64,000 nucleotides of DNA from SVQP01 sp045603085 (GTDB lineage Bacteria; Bacillota; Clostridia; Oscillospirales; CAG-272): NCBI GenBank assembly GCA_045603085.1, contig JAZULL010000113.1, positions 26,390-90,389 on the forward strand. The letters run 5' to 3'. The translations under genes were made by a program, and so were the position numbers. Under the pieces are notes generated by a model. The model ran no database searches, had not been told where the DNA came from, and worked only from the letters and a program-made list of their open reading frames with translations. How positions within the stretch are numbered: position 1 is the first letter of the stretch; each line of letters begins with the position of its first letter. Positions 1-7,971 of the stretch are shown here, in pieces.

Positions 1-595
1 TGGTGCAAACGAATGCATAAATCACAACGTAAAGGGTACAACCGATGATGCCGGCAATGCTGCCTTCCACGCTCTTTTTGGGGCTGACCTCGGGGATCAG
101 CTTGTGCTTGCCCAGCTTTCTGCCGAACAGATAAGCAAAGGTGTCGGTAACCCAAGGAGCGGCAAACATCATCACCAGCAAAATTTGACCGTGCACACCG
201 GAGTCGCGGATGAATACGATGGCTGCAAATGCGGCAATGATATAGCATCCGGTCAAAAACATGGAGGCAGTTTGCGTGGTGGGGATCTTTCTCTTGGAGA
301 ATACGCTGACCGTCAGCATGATCAGAGCAAGTACTGCCACGCAAGCGCAGTAGCATGCCAACAGCAGCTTTCGATCGGGCATATAGCGCATAGCCAAAGG
401 AGCGAATGCGCCTACAAGATAAAACGGCACGGCAACAAAGGGATTGCGTCTGAGCTTCAGACATCCAAGCATCTCATAAAGACAGATGCAGCAAACGATA
501 GCGGCTGCGATCGGCAAAGCACCGGTGTTTGAAAAAATAACCACCGGAACAAGGATACAAAGCGCAACGATTGCAGAAATTACACGAACTAACAT
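1..595 (-). CDS. cdsA: phosphatidate cytidylyltransferase, 3' end outside window
   Basis: CdsA makes CDP-diacylglycerol from phosphatidic acid and CTP at the cytoplasmic membrane, the entry step of phospholipid synthesis. Reading the minus strand from an ATG at 595 gives an open frame to the window edge, about 198 residues. It starts MLVRVISAIVALCILV, continues with several hydrophobic helices, and near the edge carries the family signature region with WVTDTFAYLFGRKLGKHKL followed by EVSPKKSVEGS. A GTGAGG ribosome site precedes the ATG. It begins 13 bases after the uppS stop, the classical uppS-cdsA order. The last quarter is missing only because the window ends. Confidence 0.93.
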   Translation of the reverse strand, partial: MLVRVISAIVALCILVPVVIFSNTGALPIAAAIVCCICLYEMLGCLKLRRNPFVAVPFYLVGAFAPLAMRYMPDRKLLLACYCACVAVLALIMLTVSVFSKRKIPTTQTASMFLTGCYIIAAFAAIVFIRDSGVHGQILLVMMFAAPWVTDTFAYLFGRKLGKHKLIPEVSPKKSVEGSIAGIIGCTLYVVIYAFVCT

Positions 596-608
596 GATAT
601 TACCTCAC

Positions 609-1319
609 TTAAATACCGCCAAAGCGTCTGGAGCGGTTGTAGAAAGCACGGATTGCCTCATCAACATCAGCCGTCGTCATATCCGGCCAAAGTGTATCCG
701 TTGCATAGAATTCTGCGTATGCTGCTTGCCAGAGCAGGAAGTTGGAAAGTCTCATCTCTCCCCCTGTTCTGACGATCAGATCGGGATCAGGACAGTGCGA
801 CGTATAGAGATTGGCAGACAGATCCTCTTGGGTGACGTGTGTCTTCCCTTGCGCAATCAGAGCATTGCAGGCATGAACGATCTCGTTACGACCACCGTAG
901 TTGAATGCAATGTTGAGCTTGCAAGGCTTCCCATGCGAGGTTTGCTCTGCCGACTTGATCTTGTCCTGCAATTCGGTCGGAAATACACTCAGATCACCGA
1001 TAAAATGCAACTCTGCATTATACTGTGACGATTCCTTGATAAATCTTTCCAAGTAAATGTTGACAAGGCTCATCAAGCCCTTGACCTCGTCCTCGGGGCG
1101 TTTCCAGTTTTCAGTGGAAAAAGCGTAAACCGTGACCGCCTCAAGGCCTATGTCAGCGCAATAGCGAACCAAGGTGTCAAAAACCTTGACCCCTTCTCTG
1201 TGCCCCATGTTTCTCGGCAAACCGCGATTCTTGGCCCATCTGCCATTGCCGTCCATAATGAAAGCAATGTGGCGCAGGCGCTCATCGACTCTGATGGGCT
1301 GGGAGTTGTTGTCTTTCAT
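609..1319 (-). CDS. uppS: isoprenyl transferase (undecaprenyl diphosphate synthase)
   Basis: This cis-prenyltransferase adds isopentenyl diphosphate to farnesyl diphosphate to make the C55 carrier lipid for peptidoglycan and wall polymers. The 236-residue protein has the family motifs in order: HIAFIMDGNGRWA with catalytic Asp23, GHREG, VYAFSTENW, and near the C-terminus RTGGEMRLSNFLLWQ followed by AYAEFY. Length is normal for the family. The start at 1319 has a GGAG site 5 bases upstream. A small hairpin (1331-1347) lies just before the ribosome site. It is read with cdsA and separated from frr by a terminator, so the pair probably has its own promoter, which I could not place with confidence. 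Confidence 0.96.
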   Translation of the reverse strand: MKDNNSQPIRVDERLRHIAFIMDGNGRWAKNRGLPRNMGHREGVKVFDTLVRYCADIGLEAVTVYAFSTENWKRPEDEVKGLMSLVNIYLERFIKESSQYNAELHFIGDLSVFPTELQDKIKSAEQTSHGKPCKLNIAFNYGGRNEIVHACNALIAQGKTHVTQEDLSANLYTSHCPDPDLIVRTGGEMRLSNFLLWQAAYAEFYATDTLWPDMTTADVDEAIRAFYNRSRRFGGI

Positions 1320-1429
1320 AATATCTCCATGCCGCTCACAAGGCGGCTCAATATAGTGTTGTGTGATTGGTTAAGTAATAAGGCCAACAAGACGCATGAC
1401 GTGATTTTTCACGCTAATAATCGTTTATC

Positions 1430-1458
1430 CAACAAAAGGCGGGCCTTATCGACCCGCC
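1430..1458 (-). terminator. intrinsic terminator after frr
   Basis: On the minus strand a GGCGGG/CCCGCC stem (1438-1458 with its loop) starts a few bases after the frr stop and is followed by TTTTGTT. It separates pyrH-frr from uppS-cdsA. The stem is short but G+C-rich. Confidence 0.65.
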
Positions 1459-1469
1459 GTGTGCCGTAA

Positions 1470-2024
1470 TTATACGGCCATGATTTCAGCAATCTTCTTG
1501 TCGGTGATCACGTCGATCTGCTTGATATACTTATCGGTCAGATCCTGAATCTTCTTCTTAGCATCTTCCTCGTCATCCTCGGTCAGGATATTATCCTTCT
1601 TGAGCTTCTTGACTTCGTCATTTGCGTTCTTACGTACCATGCGGGCAGCAACCTTGGCTTCCTCGCCCATCTTGGAGATCTGCTTGGAGAGCTCCTTTCT
1701 GCGGTCCTGGGTCAGCTGCGGGAATACAAGGCGGATGGCCTGGCCGTCATTGTTGGGAGTGATACCCAGGTCGGATGCCAGAATAGCCTTTTCGATTGCC
1801 TTGAGAGTGGACTTGTCGTAAGGCATAATGGTCAGCGTTCTTGCGTCGGTAACGCGGATATCTGCCATGGTGTTCAAGGGGGTGGGAGAACCGTAGTATT
1901 CAAAGCTGATACGGGACAGCAGCTTGGGATTGGCCTGGCTTGCACGAATATTATCAAGATTGTTTTCGTAAGCCGTGATTGTCTTCTTAAGCTTTTCTTC
2001 AAATGCCTTGGTGTTGTAGCCCAT
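1470..2024 (-). CDS. frr: ribosome recycling factor
   Basis: RRF splits post-termination ribosomes together with EF-G. Starting at the ATG at 2024 (MGYNTKAFEEKLKK) gives 184 residues, the usual RRF length. A longer frame exists from a TTG at 2042, but that TTG overlaps the AAAGGAAG ribosome site, so the ATG is preferred. Family features include IRASQANPKLLSRI near the N-terminus, the RRKELSKQISKMGEEAKVA core helix, and the charged C-terminal helix with KKIQDLTDKYIKQID. It lies 36 bases after pyrH, the conserved order in Bacillota, and ends in a terminator. Confidence 0.96.
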   Translation of the reverse strand: MGYNTKAFEEKLKKTITAYENNLDNIRASQANPKLLSRISFEYYGSPTPLNTMADIRVTDARTLTIMPYDKSTLKAIEKAILASDLGITPNNDGQAIRLVFPQLTQDRRKELSKQISKMGEEAKVAARMVRKNANDEVKKLKKDNILTEDDEEDAKKKIQDLTDKYIKQIDVITDKKIAEIMAV

Positions 2025-2060
2025 AATGTAACTTCCTTTCAAAATTGCGTTATATAAAAT

Positions 2061-2780
2061 TTAATTATGCATCTTGGTACCGATCGTCTCGCCCATAACG
2101 ACGCGATAGATGTTCTCGGGATCGCTGAGTGCAAATCCGTAGGTGGTAATATTGTTTTCCTTGCAGAAGGTCACTGCGGTCATATCAAAGGCTTTCAAAC
2201 CCTTTTCGAGAATTTCCGCATAAGTAATATCAAATATAGGCTTTGCATCGGGATCCATCTTTGGGTCAGCGGTATACAGATAATCCACGTTCTTGGCCAT
2301 CAGTACAGCGTCTGCTTCGATCTCCGCAGCGCGCACCACAGCAGGTGTATCGGTCGAGAAATAAGGCCAGCCCAAACCGCAGCCGAATACCACGACTTTG
2401 CCCTCATTCAGCGCTTTATCGGCATGTCTTGCGGTATAGTAATCAGCATAGGCGTGCATTTCCACTGAGGTCATGACCACGGTATCGATTCCGCACTTGA
2501 TGAAGGTGTCCTGAATTGCGATGGCGTTGATGGTGGTTGCCAGCATACCCATCTGATCCGCACGGGAATGATTCATGCCGCCGCCTGCTCTTCCTCGCCA
2601 GATGTTGCCGGCACCTACGATGACAGCTACCTGAACACCCTGCGCCTGACACTTCTTGATTACAGAAGCAACCTCTTCGATCTTATTGAAATCCAGAATT
2701 CCCTCATCTGCATTTTTCGGAGCAAGTGCTTCGCCGGAAAGCTTCAGGACAATTCTGCGATATTCGGGTTTGGTACACAT
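2061..2780 (-). CDS. pyrH: uridylate kinase (UMP kinase)
   Basis: PyrH phosphorylates UMP to UDP with ATP and is a hexamer regulated by GTP and UTP in bacteria. The 239-residue protein has the amino acid kinase fold signatures: IVLKLSGEAL for phosphate binding, IVGAGNIWRGR, DQMGMLATTINA, the STDTPAVVRAAEI segment and the NVDYLYTADPKMDPDAKP nucleotide loop. The phosphate-binding segment reads GWPYFSTDT where GNPFFTTDT is more usual. A GAGGTGAT site precedes the ATG. It has its own promoter at 2822-2850 and is read with frr. Confidence 0.96.
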   Translation of the reverse strand: MCTKPEYRRIVLKLSGEALAPKNADEGILDFNKIEEVASVIKKCQAQGVQVAVIVGAGNIWRGRAGGGMNHSRADQMGMLATTINAIAIQDTFIKCGIDTVVMTSVEMHAYADYYTARHADKALNEGKVVVFGCGLGWPYFSTDTPAVVRAAEIEADAVLMAKNVDYLYTADPKMDPDAKPIFDITYAEILEKGLKAFDMTAVTFCKENNITTYGFALSDPENIYRVVMGETIGTKMHN

Positions 2781-2821
2781 ACGCGATCACCTCTACATTG
2801 TCATATTATTATACAGAATAT

Positions 2822-2850
2822 ATTTTACTACATTTTTGGTAATTTGTAAA
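2822..2850 (-). promoter_or_regulatory. sigma-A-type promoter for pyrH-frr
   Basis: On the minus strand, TTTACA (2845-2850) and TAAAAT (2822-2827) are separated by exactly 17 bases, 42 bases upstream of the pyrH ATG and downstream of the tsf terminator. Confidence 0.75.
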
Positions 2851-2880
2851 CAGGTATTTGTAAATTATTTGCAGTAAAGA

Positions 2881-2920
2881 TAAAAAAATAAAGAAGAGGC
2901 ACAGCCGTGCCTCTTCTTTA
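2881..2920 (-). terminator. strong terminator after tsf
   Basis: A long perfect stem (2889-2920, GAAGAGGCAC/GTGCCTCTTC with A/T flanks, 4-base loop) lies directly after the tsf stop. On the minus strand it is followed by a T-rich run (2881-2888). It ends the rpsB-tsf transcript. Confidence 0.9.
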
Positions 2921-2932
2921 TAAAATTCCGGA

Positions 2933-3859
2933 TTACTGATTGTTGGTCAGCTTAGCGATCTCAGCAGCGAAGTCTTCTTCCTTCTTCTGAATGCCCTCGC
3001 CCTTTTCGTAACGCCAGAAAGCCTTAACGGCGATGTTGCCGCCCAGCTCCTTAGCGGTAGCTGCGATATACTGGCCTACGGTCATATCGTCATCCTTGAT
3101 ATAGCCCATGTCAACCAGGCAGTTGTTATCGTAGAACTTGGAAATTCTACCCTCAACCATCTTAGCCTTGATAGCGTCAGGCTTCTTAGCCATAGCAGGG
3201 TCGTTGGAGATCTGAGCCATCAGAATTTCCTTTTCGGACTCGATCACGGATGCGGGAACGTGGTTTCTGTCAAGGTAAGGAGTTACGTAAGCGCCGATCT
3301 GCAGAGAAATGTTTCTTGCAAACTCAGCAAAGCCTTCCTTGTCAGCGCAGTCGGTTTCGAACAGAGTTACAACGCCGATAGAGCCCATGCCGTGAATGTA
3401 GGTGCTGGTGATACCGTCAACAAACATGAAACGGCGGATGCTCAGCTTTTCGCCGATAACGAAAATCTGCTCCTTGAGCTTAGCCTCAACGGTGCAGGTG
3501 CCGTCAACGTACTCGGAAGCCATCAGCTCCTCAACGTTAGCAGGCTTGTTAGCAACGATGGTCTTGAGCAGGTTCTTTACGAATTCCTGGAAAGAAGCGT
3601 TCTTAGCAACGAAGTCAGTCTCGGAGTTAACTTCGATCATAGCAGTGGTGTTACCCTCGGTGTATACGTCAACGATACCGTCAGCAGCGATTCTGCTTGC
3701 CATCTTGCTCTCAGCCTTGAGTTCGCCCTTTTCACGAAGGATCTTGATAGCAGCTTCTACATCGCCGTCAGCCTCAACGAGTGCCTTCTTGCACTCCATC
3801 ATACCGATACCGGTCTTAGCGCGCAGGGTTGCAACGTCTTTTGCAGTAATGTTAGCCAT
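2933..3859 (-). CDS. tsf: translation elongation factor Ts
   Basis: EF-Ts is the nucleotide exchange factor for EF-Tu. The 308-residue protein starts with the UBA-like N-terminal domain (ITAKDVATLRAKTGIGMMEC, ALVEADGDVEAAIKILREKG) and has the EF-Tu contact motif TDFVAKNASF around residue 80. Two dimerisation core repeats follow, the second with DKEGFAEFARNISLQIGA. The C-terminal module is FWRYEKGEGIQKKEEDFAAE. Codon choice is strongly biased, as expected of a highly expressed gene. It follows rpsB by 28 bases and is closed by a strong terminator. Confidence 0.97.
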   Translation of the reverse strand: MANITAKDVATLRAKTGIGMMECKKALVEADGDVEAAIKILREKGELKAESKMASRIAADGIVDVYTEGNTTAMIEVNSETDFVAKNASFQEFVKNLLKTIVANKPANVEELMASEYVDGTCTVEAKLKEQIFVIGEKLSIRRFMFVDGITSTYIHGMGSIGVVTLFETDCADKEGFAEFARNISLQIGAYVTPYLDRNHVPASVIESEKEILMAQISNDPAMAKKPDAIKAKMVEGRISKFYDNNCLVDMGYIKDDDMTVGQYIAATAKELGGNIAVKAFWRYEKGEGIQKKEEDFAAEIAKLTNNQ

Positions 3860-3887
3860 TTTTATTCTCCTTTAATTTTAATCGGGA

Positions 3888-4631
3888 TTACTCAGCAGCC
3901 TCTTCGGTCTCAGCCTCTGCCTTAACCTCAACTGCCTCGGTCAGCTGTTCGCCCTGTCTGCCTTCGATAACACCGTCAGCAATGATGGAAGAGATCAGCT
4001 TGATTGCACGGATAGCGTCGTCGTTACCGGGAATTACGTAATCAGCGTCGTCGGGATCGCAGTTGGTGTCGACGATAGCGATAACCGGGATACCCAGCTT
4101 CTTAGCTTCCAGTACAGCGTTTCTTTCCTTGCGGGGGTCAACGATGAATACTGCATCGGGCAGCTTTTCCATGGTCTTGATACCGCCGTAAGACTTCTCA
4201 AGGTCAAAGATTTCCTTCTGCTTTGCAGCAACTTCCTTCTTGGGAAGCATATCAAAGGTGCCGTCCTCCTGCATCTTGGTCAGTCTGTTCAGACGGTTGA
4301 TGGAGCTCTTGATGGTCTTGAAGTTGGTCATCATACCACCGGGCCATCTGACGTTCACATAGTACATACCGCATCTGGTTGCTTCTTCCTTGATAGCTTC
4401 AGCAGCCTGCTTCTTGGTACCAACGAACAGAATGTTGCCGCCGTTTGCGGAGAGCTCGCGAACAAAGTCGTAAGCTTCTTCGAACTTCTTAACGGTCTTC
4501 TGCAGGTCGATGATGTAGATGCCGTTTCTTTCGGTGAAGATGTATTCCTGCATTTTGGGGTTCCATCTTCTGGTGTGGTGTCCAAAGTGAACACCTGCTT
4601 CCAAGAGCTGTTTGATTGTGATGATAGACAT
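3888..4631 (-). CDS. rpsB: 30S ribosomal protein S2
   Basis: S2 is a late-assembling protein of the small subunit near S1. The 247-residue protein has the signatures ITIKQLLEAGVHFGHHTRRW at the N-terminus, FVGTKKQAAEAIKEEATRCG, YVNVRWPGGMMTNF, PDAVFIVDPRKERNAVLEA and GIPVIAIVDTNCDPD. The C-terminal tail is acidic, with about 20 Glu/Ala-rich residues. The AAGGAGGAC ribosome site is close to consensus. It is cotranscribed with tsf from a promoter about 150 bases upstream. Confidence 0.97.
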   Translation of the reverse strand: MSIITIKQLLEAGVHFGHHTRRWNPKMQEYIFTERNGIYIIDLQKTVKKFEEAYDFVRELSANGGNILFVGTKKQAAEAIKEEATRCGMYYVNVRWPGGMMTNFKTIKSSINRLNRLTKMQEDGTFDMLPKKEVAAKQKEIFDLEKSYGGIKTMEKLPDAVFIVDPRKERNAVLEAKKLGIPVIAIVDTNCDPDDADYVIPGNDDAIRAIKLISSIIADGVIEGRQGEQLTEAVEVKAEAETEEAAE

Positions 4632-4776
4632 TTTTGTCCTCCTTCGGTTTTTCCACCACAGAGTCGCTCGGTACGCATCAATTTCAGGGCTTTTATTGCC
4701 ACTTGAAACACCGGTAGTACCCTACCTTCCCTGTGTGTGTATTTGTTTATTATCATGTTGATTGCTCAACACAACG
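4632..4776 (-). promoter_or_regulatory. untranslated leader of rpsB
   Basis: The predicted transcript starts near 4776, giving a leader of about 145 bases. It contains a GGTAG/CTACC stem-loop (4713-4726) and no convincing coding frame. Ribosomal protein leaders of this size often carry autoregulatory structures; that role here is inference from length and position only. Confidence 0.35.
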
Positions 4777-4782
4777 GCGACT

Positions 4783-4811
4783 ATTATAACATACTTTATT
4801 TTAATATGCAA
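4783..4811 (-). promoter_or_regulatory. sigma-A-type promoter for rpsB-tsf
   Basis: Minus strand TTGCAT (4806-4811) and TATAAT (4783-4788) with a 17-base spacer. It lies between the PRC-barrel gene and rpsB, about 150 bases before the rpsB ATG. Confidence 0.8.
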
Positions 4812-4844
4812 GCGCAAACGGCAGAGTTTACAAATAGTTTACAA

Positions 4845-5144
4845 TTACTTACCGAATATCGATCGGTTCGTCTTACGCTTGGGCACGCAGCAACACGAAA
4901 ACTCCTCGGCAGTCAGTCTGACTAAAATCGCATCCTCGCCAATACATTCGATCTTACACCACGGTATGACTACTTCTGTTTGTTTCCCGATTCCCAGCAA
5001 ACCGCCCTTTCCGGGCAGTACGATGGACACGACGGTCTGATCATTGGTATTGATTTCGATATCGTGGATACAGCCAAGATTTTCGCCCGTGCACAGGTTT
5101 ATGACGTCCTTTTGAGTCAATTGCAAAAAGCTATACAGTTTCAT
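4845..5144 (-). CDS. YlmC/YmxH-family PRC-barrel protein
   Basis: A 99-residue protein of the PRC-barrel family found in sporulation-related loci of Bacillota. The barrel core is visible in KDVINLCTGENLGCIHDIEI followed by the VLPGKGGLLGIGKQTEVVIP segment and WCKIECIGEDAILVRL. The C-terminus has a CCC run and a basic tail. The start is the ATG at 5144 (MKLYSFLQLT), placed behind a GGGAGGG site; the open frame runs further upstream through that site. The site sits in a CTCCC-ATT-GGGAG hairpin (5152-5164). Last gene of the run that starts at ruvC. The precise molecular role of this family is not settled. Confidence 0.8.
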   Translation of the reverse strand: MKLYSFLQLTQKDVINLCTGENLGCIHDIEINTNDQTVVSIVLPGKGGLLGIGKQTEVVIPWCKIECIGEDAILVRLTAEEFSCCCVPKRKTNRSIFGK

Positions 5145-5181
5145 ACCATCCCTCCCAATGGGAGTATATGGCAATAATGCA

Positions 5182-7938
5182 TTATTTATGTAAATTCAAT
5201 CCGGAAGCACTGAGAATGCGGTAAAGCAGGTAGTATATAACAGATGCTAAGGGAGACAGAATCAACCCCAGCGCGTTCAAGCCGTTACCGGCTGTAAGCC
5301 CGTCAAGGCCGGGCAAGCAAATGCATGCCGCAAGAATCACGATATATCCCACGGTTGCCAGAATCCTGATCTTTGTACCATTACCGTTTTTCAAATCGTT
5401 TTTTGCATATTCGCGCTTGGTAATAAGGAAGACTGTTCCCTGCAACAAAAACGTAGAGACAAAGGCCAAGCCCATGCACTGCTCGGGTGAGGTAAATATG
5501 CCTGTTACCTGCAACACAGCAATCCCCAACCACAGCACGAGTGCGCTGACGGCGGCACTGACGACGTTGGCGGTATTGTAAGCCAACGGTTTTTCAAGTC
5601 TGCGCATAATGGGATAAGCGGACGTGACGGTACTCTTATCGGGTGTTGTCAAGGAAAACAAAACCGCGAAGATGGGATCCAGCAACAGCCCACACATAAG
5701 GATGGACAAAGGCTTGAGCGTGGGGGTCGCAAAAAGCGCAGGCACGGCAACAAGCACGGTGCGGAATACCTGTACAGTTAAAAGATAGGTGATCAGATTT
5801 GCAAGATTATGATGAATTGCAAATGCCGAGGCTCTTCCGGTCAGAATACCATGCAGGCCGCCACCCTTAGCGGACGCTCTGCGCAGGATGACATCCGAGC
5901 GGCGTCTTGTGTTTTGCGATGCGCGAGAGCTTGTGGGCTTGCCACTTGCGGGCATTCTTTCATACAGTGACTCAGCTACCTTGGCCGAGCGGTATTCAAC
6001 AGCATCACAGGTGATGGTCAGATCGGCCATTTGGTGCAGATGCTGCTTGCTGTTATCGATGCAATAGCAAGCAATTCGATTCCCTCTTTTTTTTAGAGAC
6101 TCCGTCAGCTCTGCTATCTGCTGATCTGAAAAACCGAGATATGCGCGGTAGCTACCGTATGCTACGGGTAGCTCCAGCCCCTCGCATTCTGCACGCCTTG
6201 CAGTTAATACGTCGTTATTCTCATCACGAACAAGGCCGCTTTCGGTCAATATTTTGATGGTTTCGGGTGTATGATCCATAAAGACCGAGATGCGGACACC
6301 GCTATTGATCAGTTCCTCACAGCAATCGGAAAATCCCTTTCCAATATGCTGGGCAAATGCCATAACGCCCATCAGCGTCACAACGCCGTCATTTTTATGT
6401 GCAACCAGAATGATTCTATATCCGGATTCTCTGTAAATACGGCAAAGCGTGCGAAGCGCGATATGATTACTGTCGTCAAAGTCAACCGTTTGGTCGTTGG
6501 ACTGCATAAATGCACACTCGGCCAAAAGCTCCTCGTATTGCGAGACGATGATCTGATAATCGCCATCGGACATTTCGTTATGGGCCACGGCTTGTCCGTT
6601 TTCCCAAGAGATACGAGAGGACTTTCTGTTCCAGGTAAGTGCTGTGGTATCAATCCCGAAATGCTTGATCAATGCATCGACAGACGGTGCAAACACGTCG
6701 TCAAAATGCTCGGAAGCTTGTGCTTCCGGTGGCCTTACAGCGGAGCGATAGAGGTAGAGATCCCCTGCCAGCGCACGTACGTCGCGGTTGTTTTTATCTG
6801 CAAATTCACGGTCAGTATAGATAGCACCGCCTGCATAGACCGATTCAAGATGGTATTTACCGTCACTGATAGCCGAGCTGTCCAGTAAAAACAGATCTGT
6901 CATATCGCAAAGTCGGTCGGAGGCACGGTGGTTTTTGACTATAGCGGTTGCATCGTTCTCCTTGACTTGGGCGGCGGATTTTATTCCCGTGCATACAATG
7001 GTACGACCAAGTGACACGATCTGCTCGGTGACCGAGGTCAGGGACAGCGCAAGGGCGGTCAGGAAGCATTCGGCAATCGTCATGGTGTTGCTCAGCGTTA
7101 TGGTGAGCACAACCGTCAGAGGCAATAACAGAATGGCTTGAAGCGTCATGATGCGCGAAAAAAGCTTCTTTGTGTAAATCAGACTCTCGGGATCGCTCGT
7201 GACCTGTGCTCCCGGAACGTTACCGTTAACAGCGCCCACGTAAGTGTAAGCACCGGTTTCTACCGCAATACCTCGCGCATATCCCTTTTCAATGACCGAT
7301 CCTGCGTAAACAATGTTCGCAATATCCGGATTATGTACGTCCTGATCCGGAGAATAGACGATATCCCCATTCTTTTCGGTTAATTGTAGCTTCAGCTTAC
7401 CGGCAGATGCATCATAGACGTACTGCGAAACGGTAACGTTGCTTCCCTTTTCCAATCTGATATCCGCAGGGCAGATATCCCCCGGTGTCATAACGACAAG
7501 ATCACCCGGCACAACGCTTCTGGCATCCATAGTATAAAGCTTTCCCAATCGAATGACCTTGGTCATCGGATTGGAATACAATTGAAGATTTTCGAATACG
7601 CCGGCAGCCCTTGCGTTTGCAATACCGCAGTTGATACAATTACGCAATATCAAAATTGCAACGGTTCCGCCGAACAGATATTGCTCAAACACAAACGAAA
7701 CCACGGCAATGAACAAGCCCAGTATCACGATCGGATCCAAAAACATCTTGCCAACGTAAGAAATCAAGGGTTTTGCGGCAGGAAGGAACAGTGCGCGTGT
7801 TGCCTCGGGACGGCGAACCTGCAGAGTGTGTCTTCTCTTAAGTGCCTGTTTGCGTCCCAGACCCGATGCCGCATTGGTTTCCAGTCTTGTTACGATCTGA
7901 TCGATATTCATGGTGTGCCATGCGTTTGAATGCCTCAT
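5182..7938 (-). CDS. P-type ATPase homologue with degenerate catalytic motifs
   Basis: This 918-residue membrane protein has the architecture of a P2-type cation ATPase: N-terminal region, two helices (residues about 57-105), an actuator-like domain (about 125-240, GDLVVMTPGDICPADIRL), two more helices (about 260-310), a large cytoplasmic P/N region (about 315-660) and a C-terminal helix bundle. The hallmark motifs are not conserved. The TGES loop reads YDASAGK (about 175-181), the DKTGTLT phosphorylation loop reads LLDSSAISDG with only Asp353 kept, the PEGLP helix reads SVTEQI (302-307), and the TGDGVND hinge reads YCIDNSKQHLHQMAD. A remnant DHTPETIKIL is visible. The frame is intact over 2.7 kb with a good AAAGGAGG start, so it is probably expressed but not a pump by the usual mechanism. 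A regulatory role is possible but unproven. Confidence 0.8.
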   Translation of the reverse strand: MRHSNAWHTMNIDQIVTRLETNAASGLGRKQALKRRHTLQVRRPEATRALFLPAAKPLISYVGKMFLDPIVILGLFIAVVSFVFEQYLFGGTVAILILRNCINCGIANARAAGVFENLQLYSNPMTKVIRLGKLYTMDARSVVPGDLVVMTPGDICPADIRLEKGSNVTVSQYVYDASAGKLKLQLTEKNGDIVYSPDQDVHNPDIANIVYAGSVIEKGYARGIAVETGAYTYVGAVNGNVPGAQVTSDPESLIYTKKLFSRIMTLQAILLLPLTVVLTITLSNTMTIAECFLTALALSLTSVTEQIVSLGRTIVCTGIKSAAQVKENDATAIVKNHRASDRLCDMTDLFLLDSSAISDGKYHLESVYAGGAIYTDREFADKNNRDVRALAGDLYLYRSAVRPPEAQASEHFDDVFAPSVDALIKHFGIDTTALTWNRKSSRISWENGQAVAHNEMSDGDYQIIVSQYEELLAECAFMQSNDQTVDFDDSNHIALRTLCRIYRESGYRIILVAHKNDGVVTLMGVMAFAQHIGKGFSDCCEELINSGVRISVFMDHTPETIKILTESGLVRDENNDVLTARRAECEGLELPVAYGSYRAYLGFSDQQIAELTESLKKRGNRIACYCIDNSKQHLHQMADLTITCDAVEYRSAKVAESLYERMPASGKPTSSRASQNTRRRSDVILRRASAKGGGLHGILTGRASAFAIHHNLANLITYLLTVQVFRTVLVAVPALFATPTLKPLSILMCGLLLDPIFAVLFSLTTPDKSTVTSAYPIMRRLEKPLAYNTANVVSAAVSALVLWLGIAVLQVTGIFTSPEQCMGLAFVSTFLLQGTVFLITKREYAKNDLKNGNGTKIRILATVGYIVILAACICLPGLDGLTAGNGLNALGLILSPLASVIYYLLYRILSASGLNLHK

Positions 7939-7971
7939 ACACTGCTCCTCCTTTCTTATTTTAGGCTTAAC

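Noticed and set aside
1400..1413. CGTGA/TCACG palindrome between frr and uppS as an operator
   Set aside because: Only 5-bp arms; no second copy in the window.
7138..7938. Calling the P-type ATPase homologue a functional calcium or cation pump
   Set aside because: The phosphorylation, dephosphorylation and hinge motifs are all changed, so the transport annotation is not supported.
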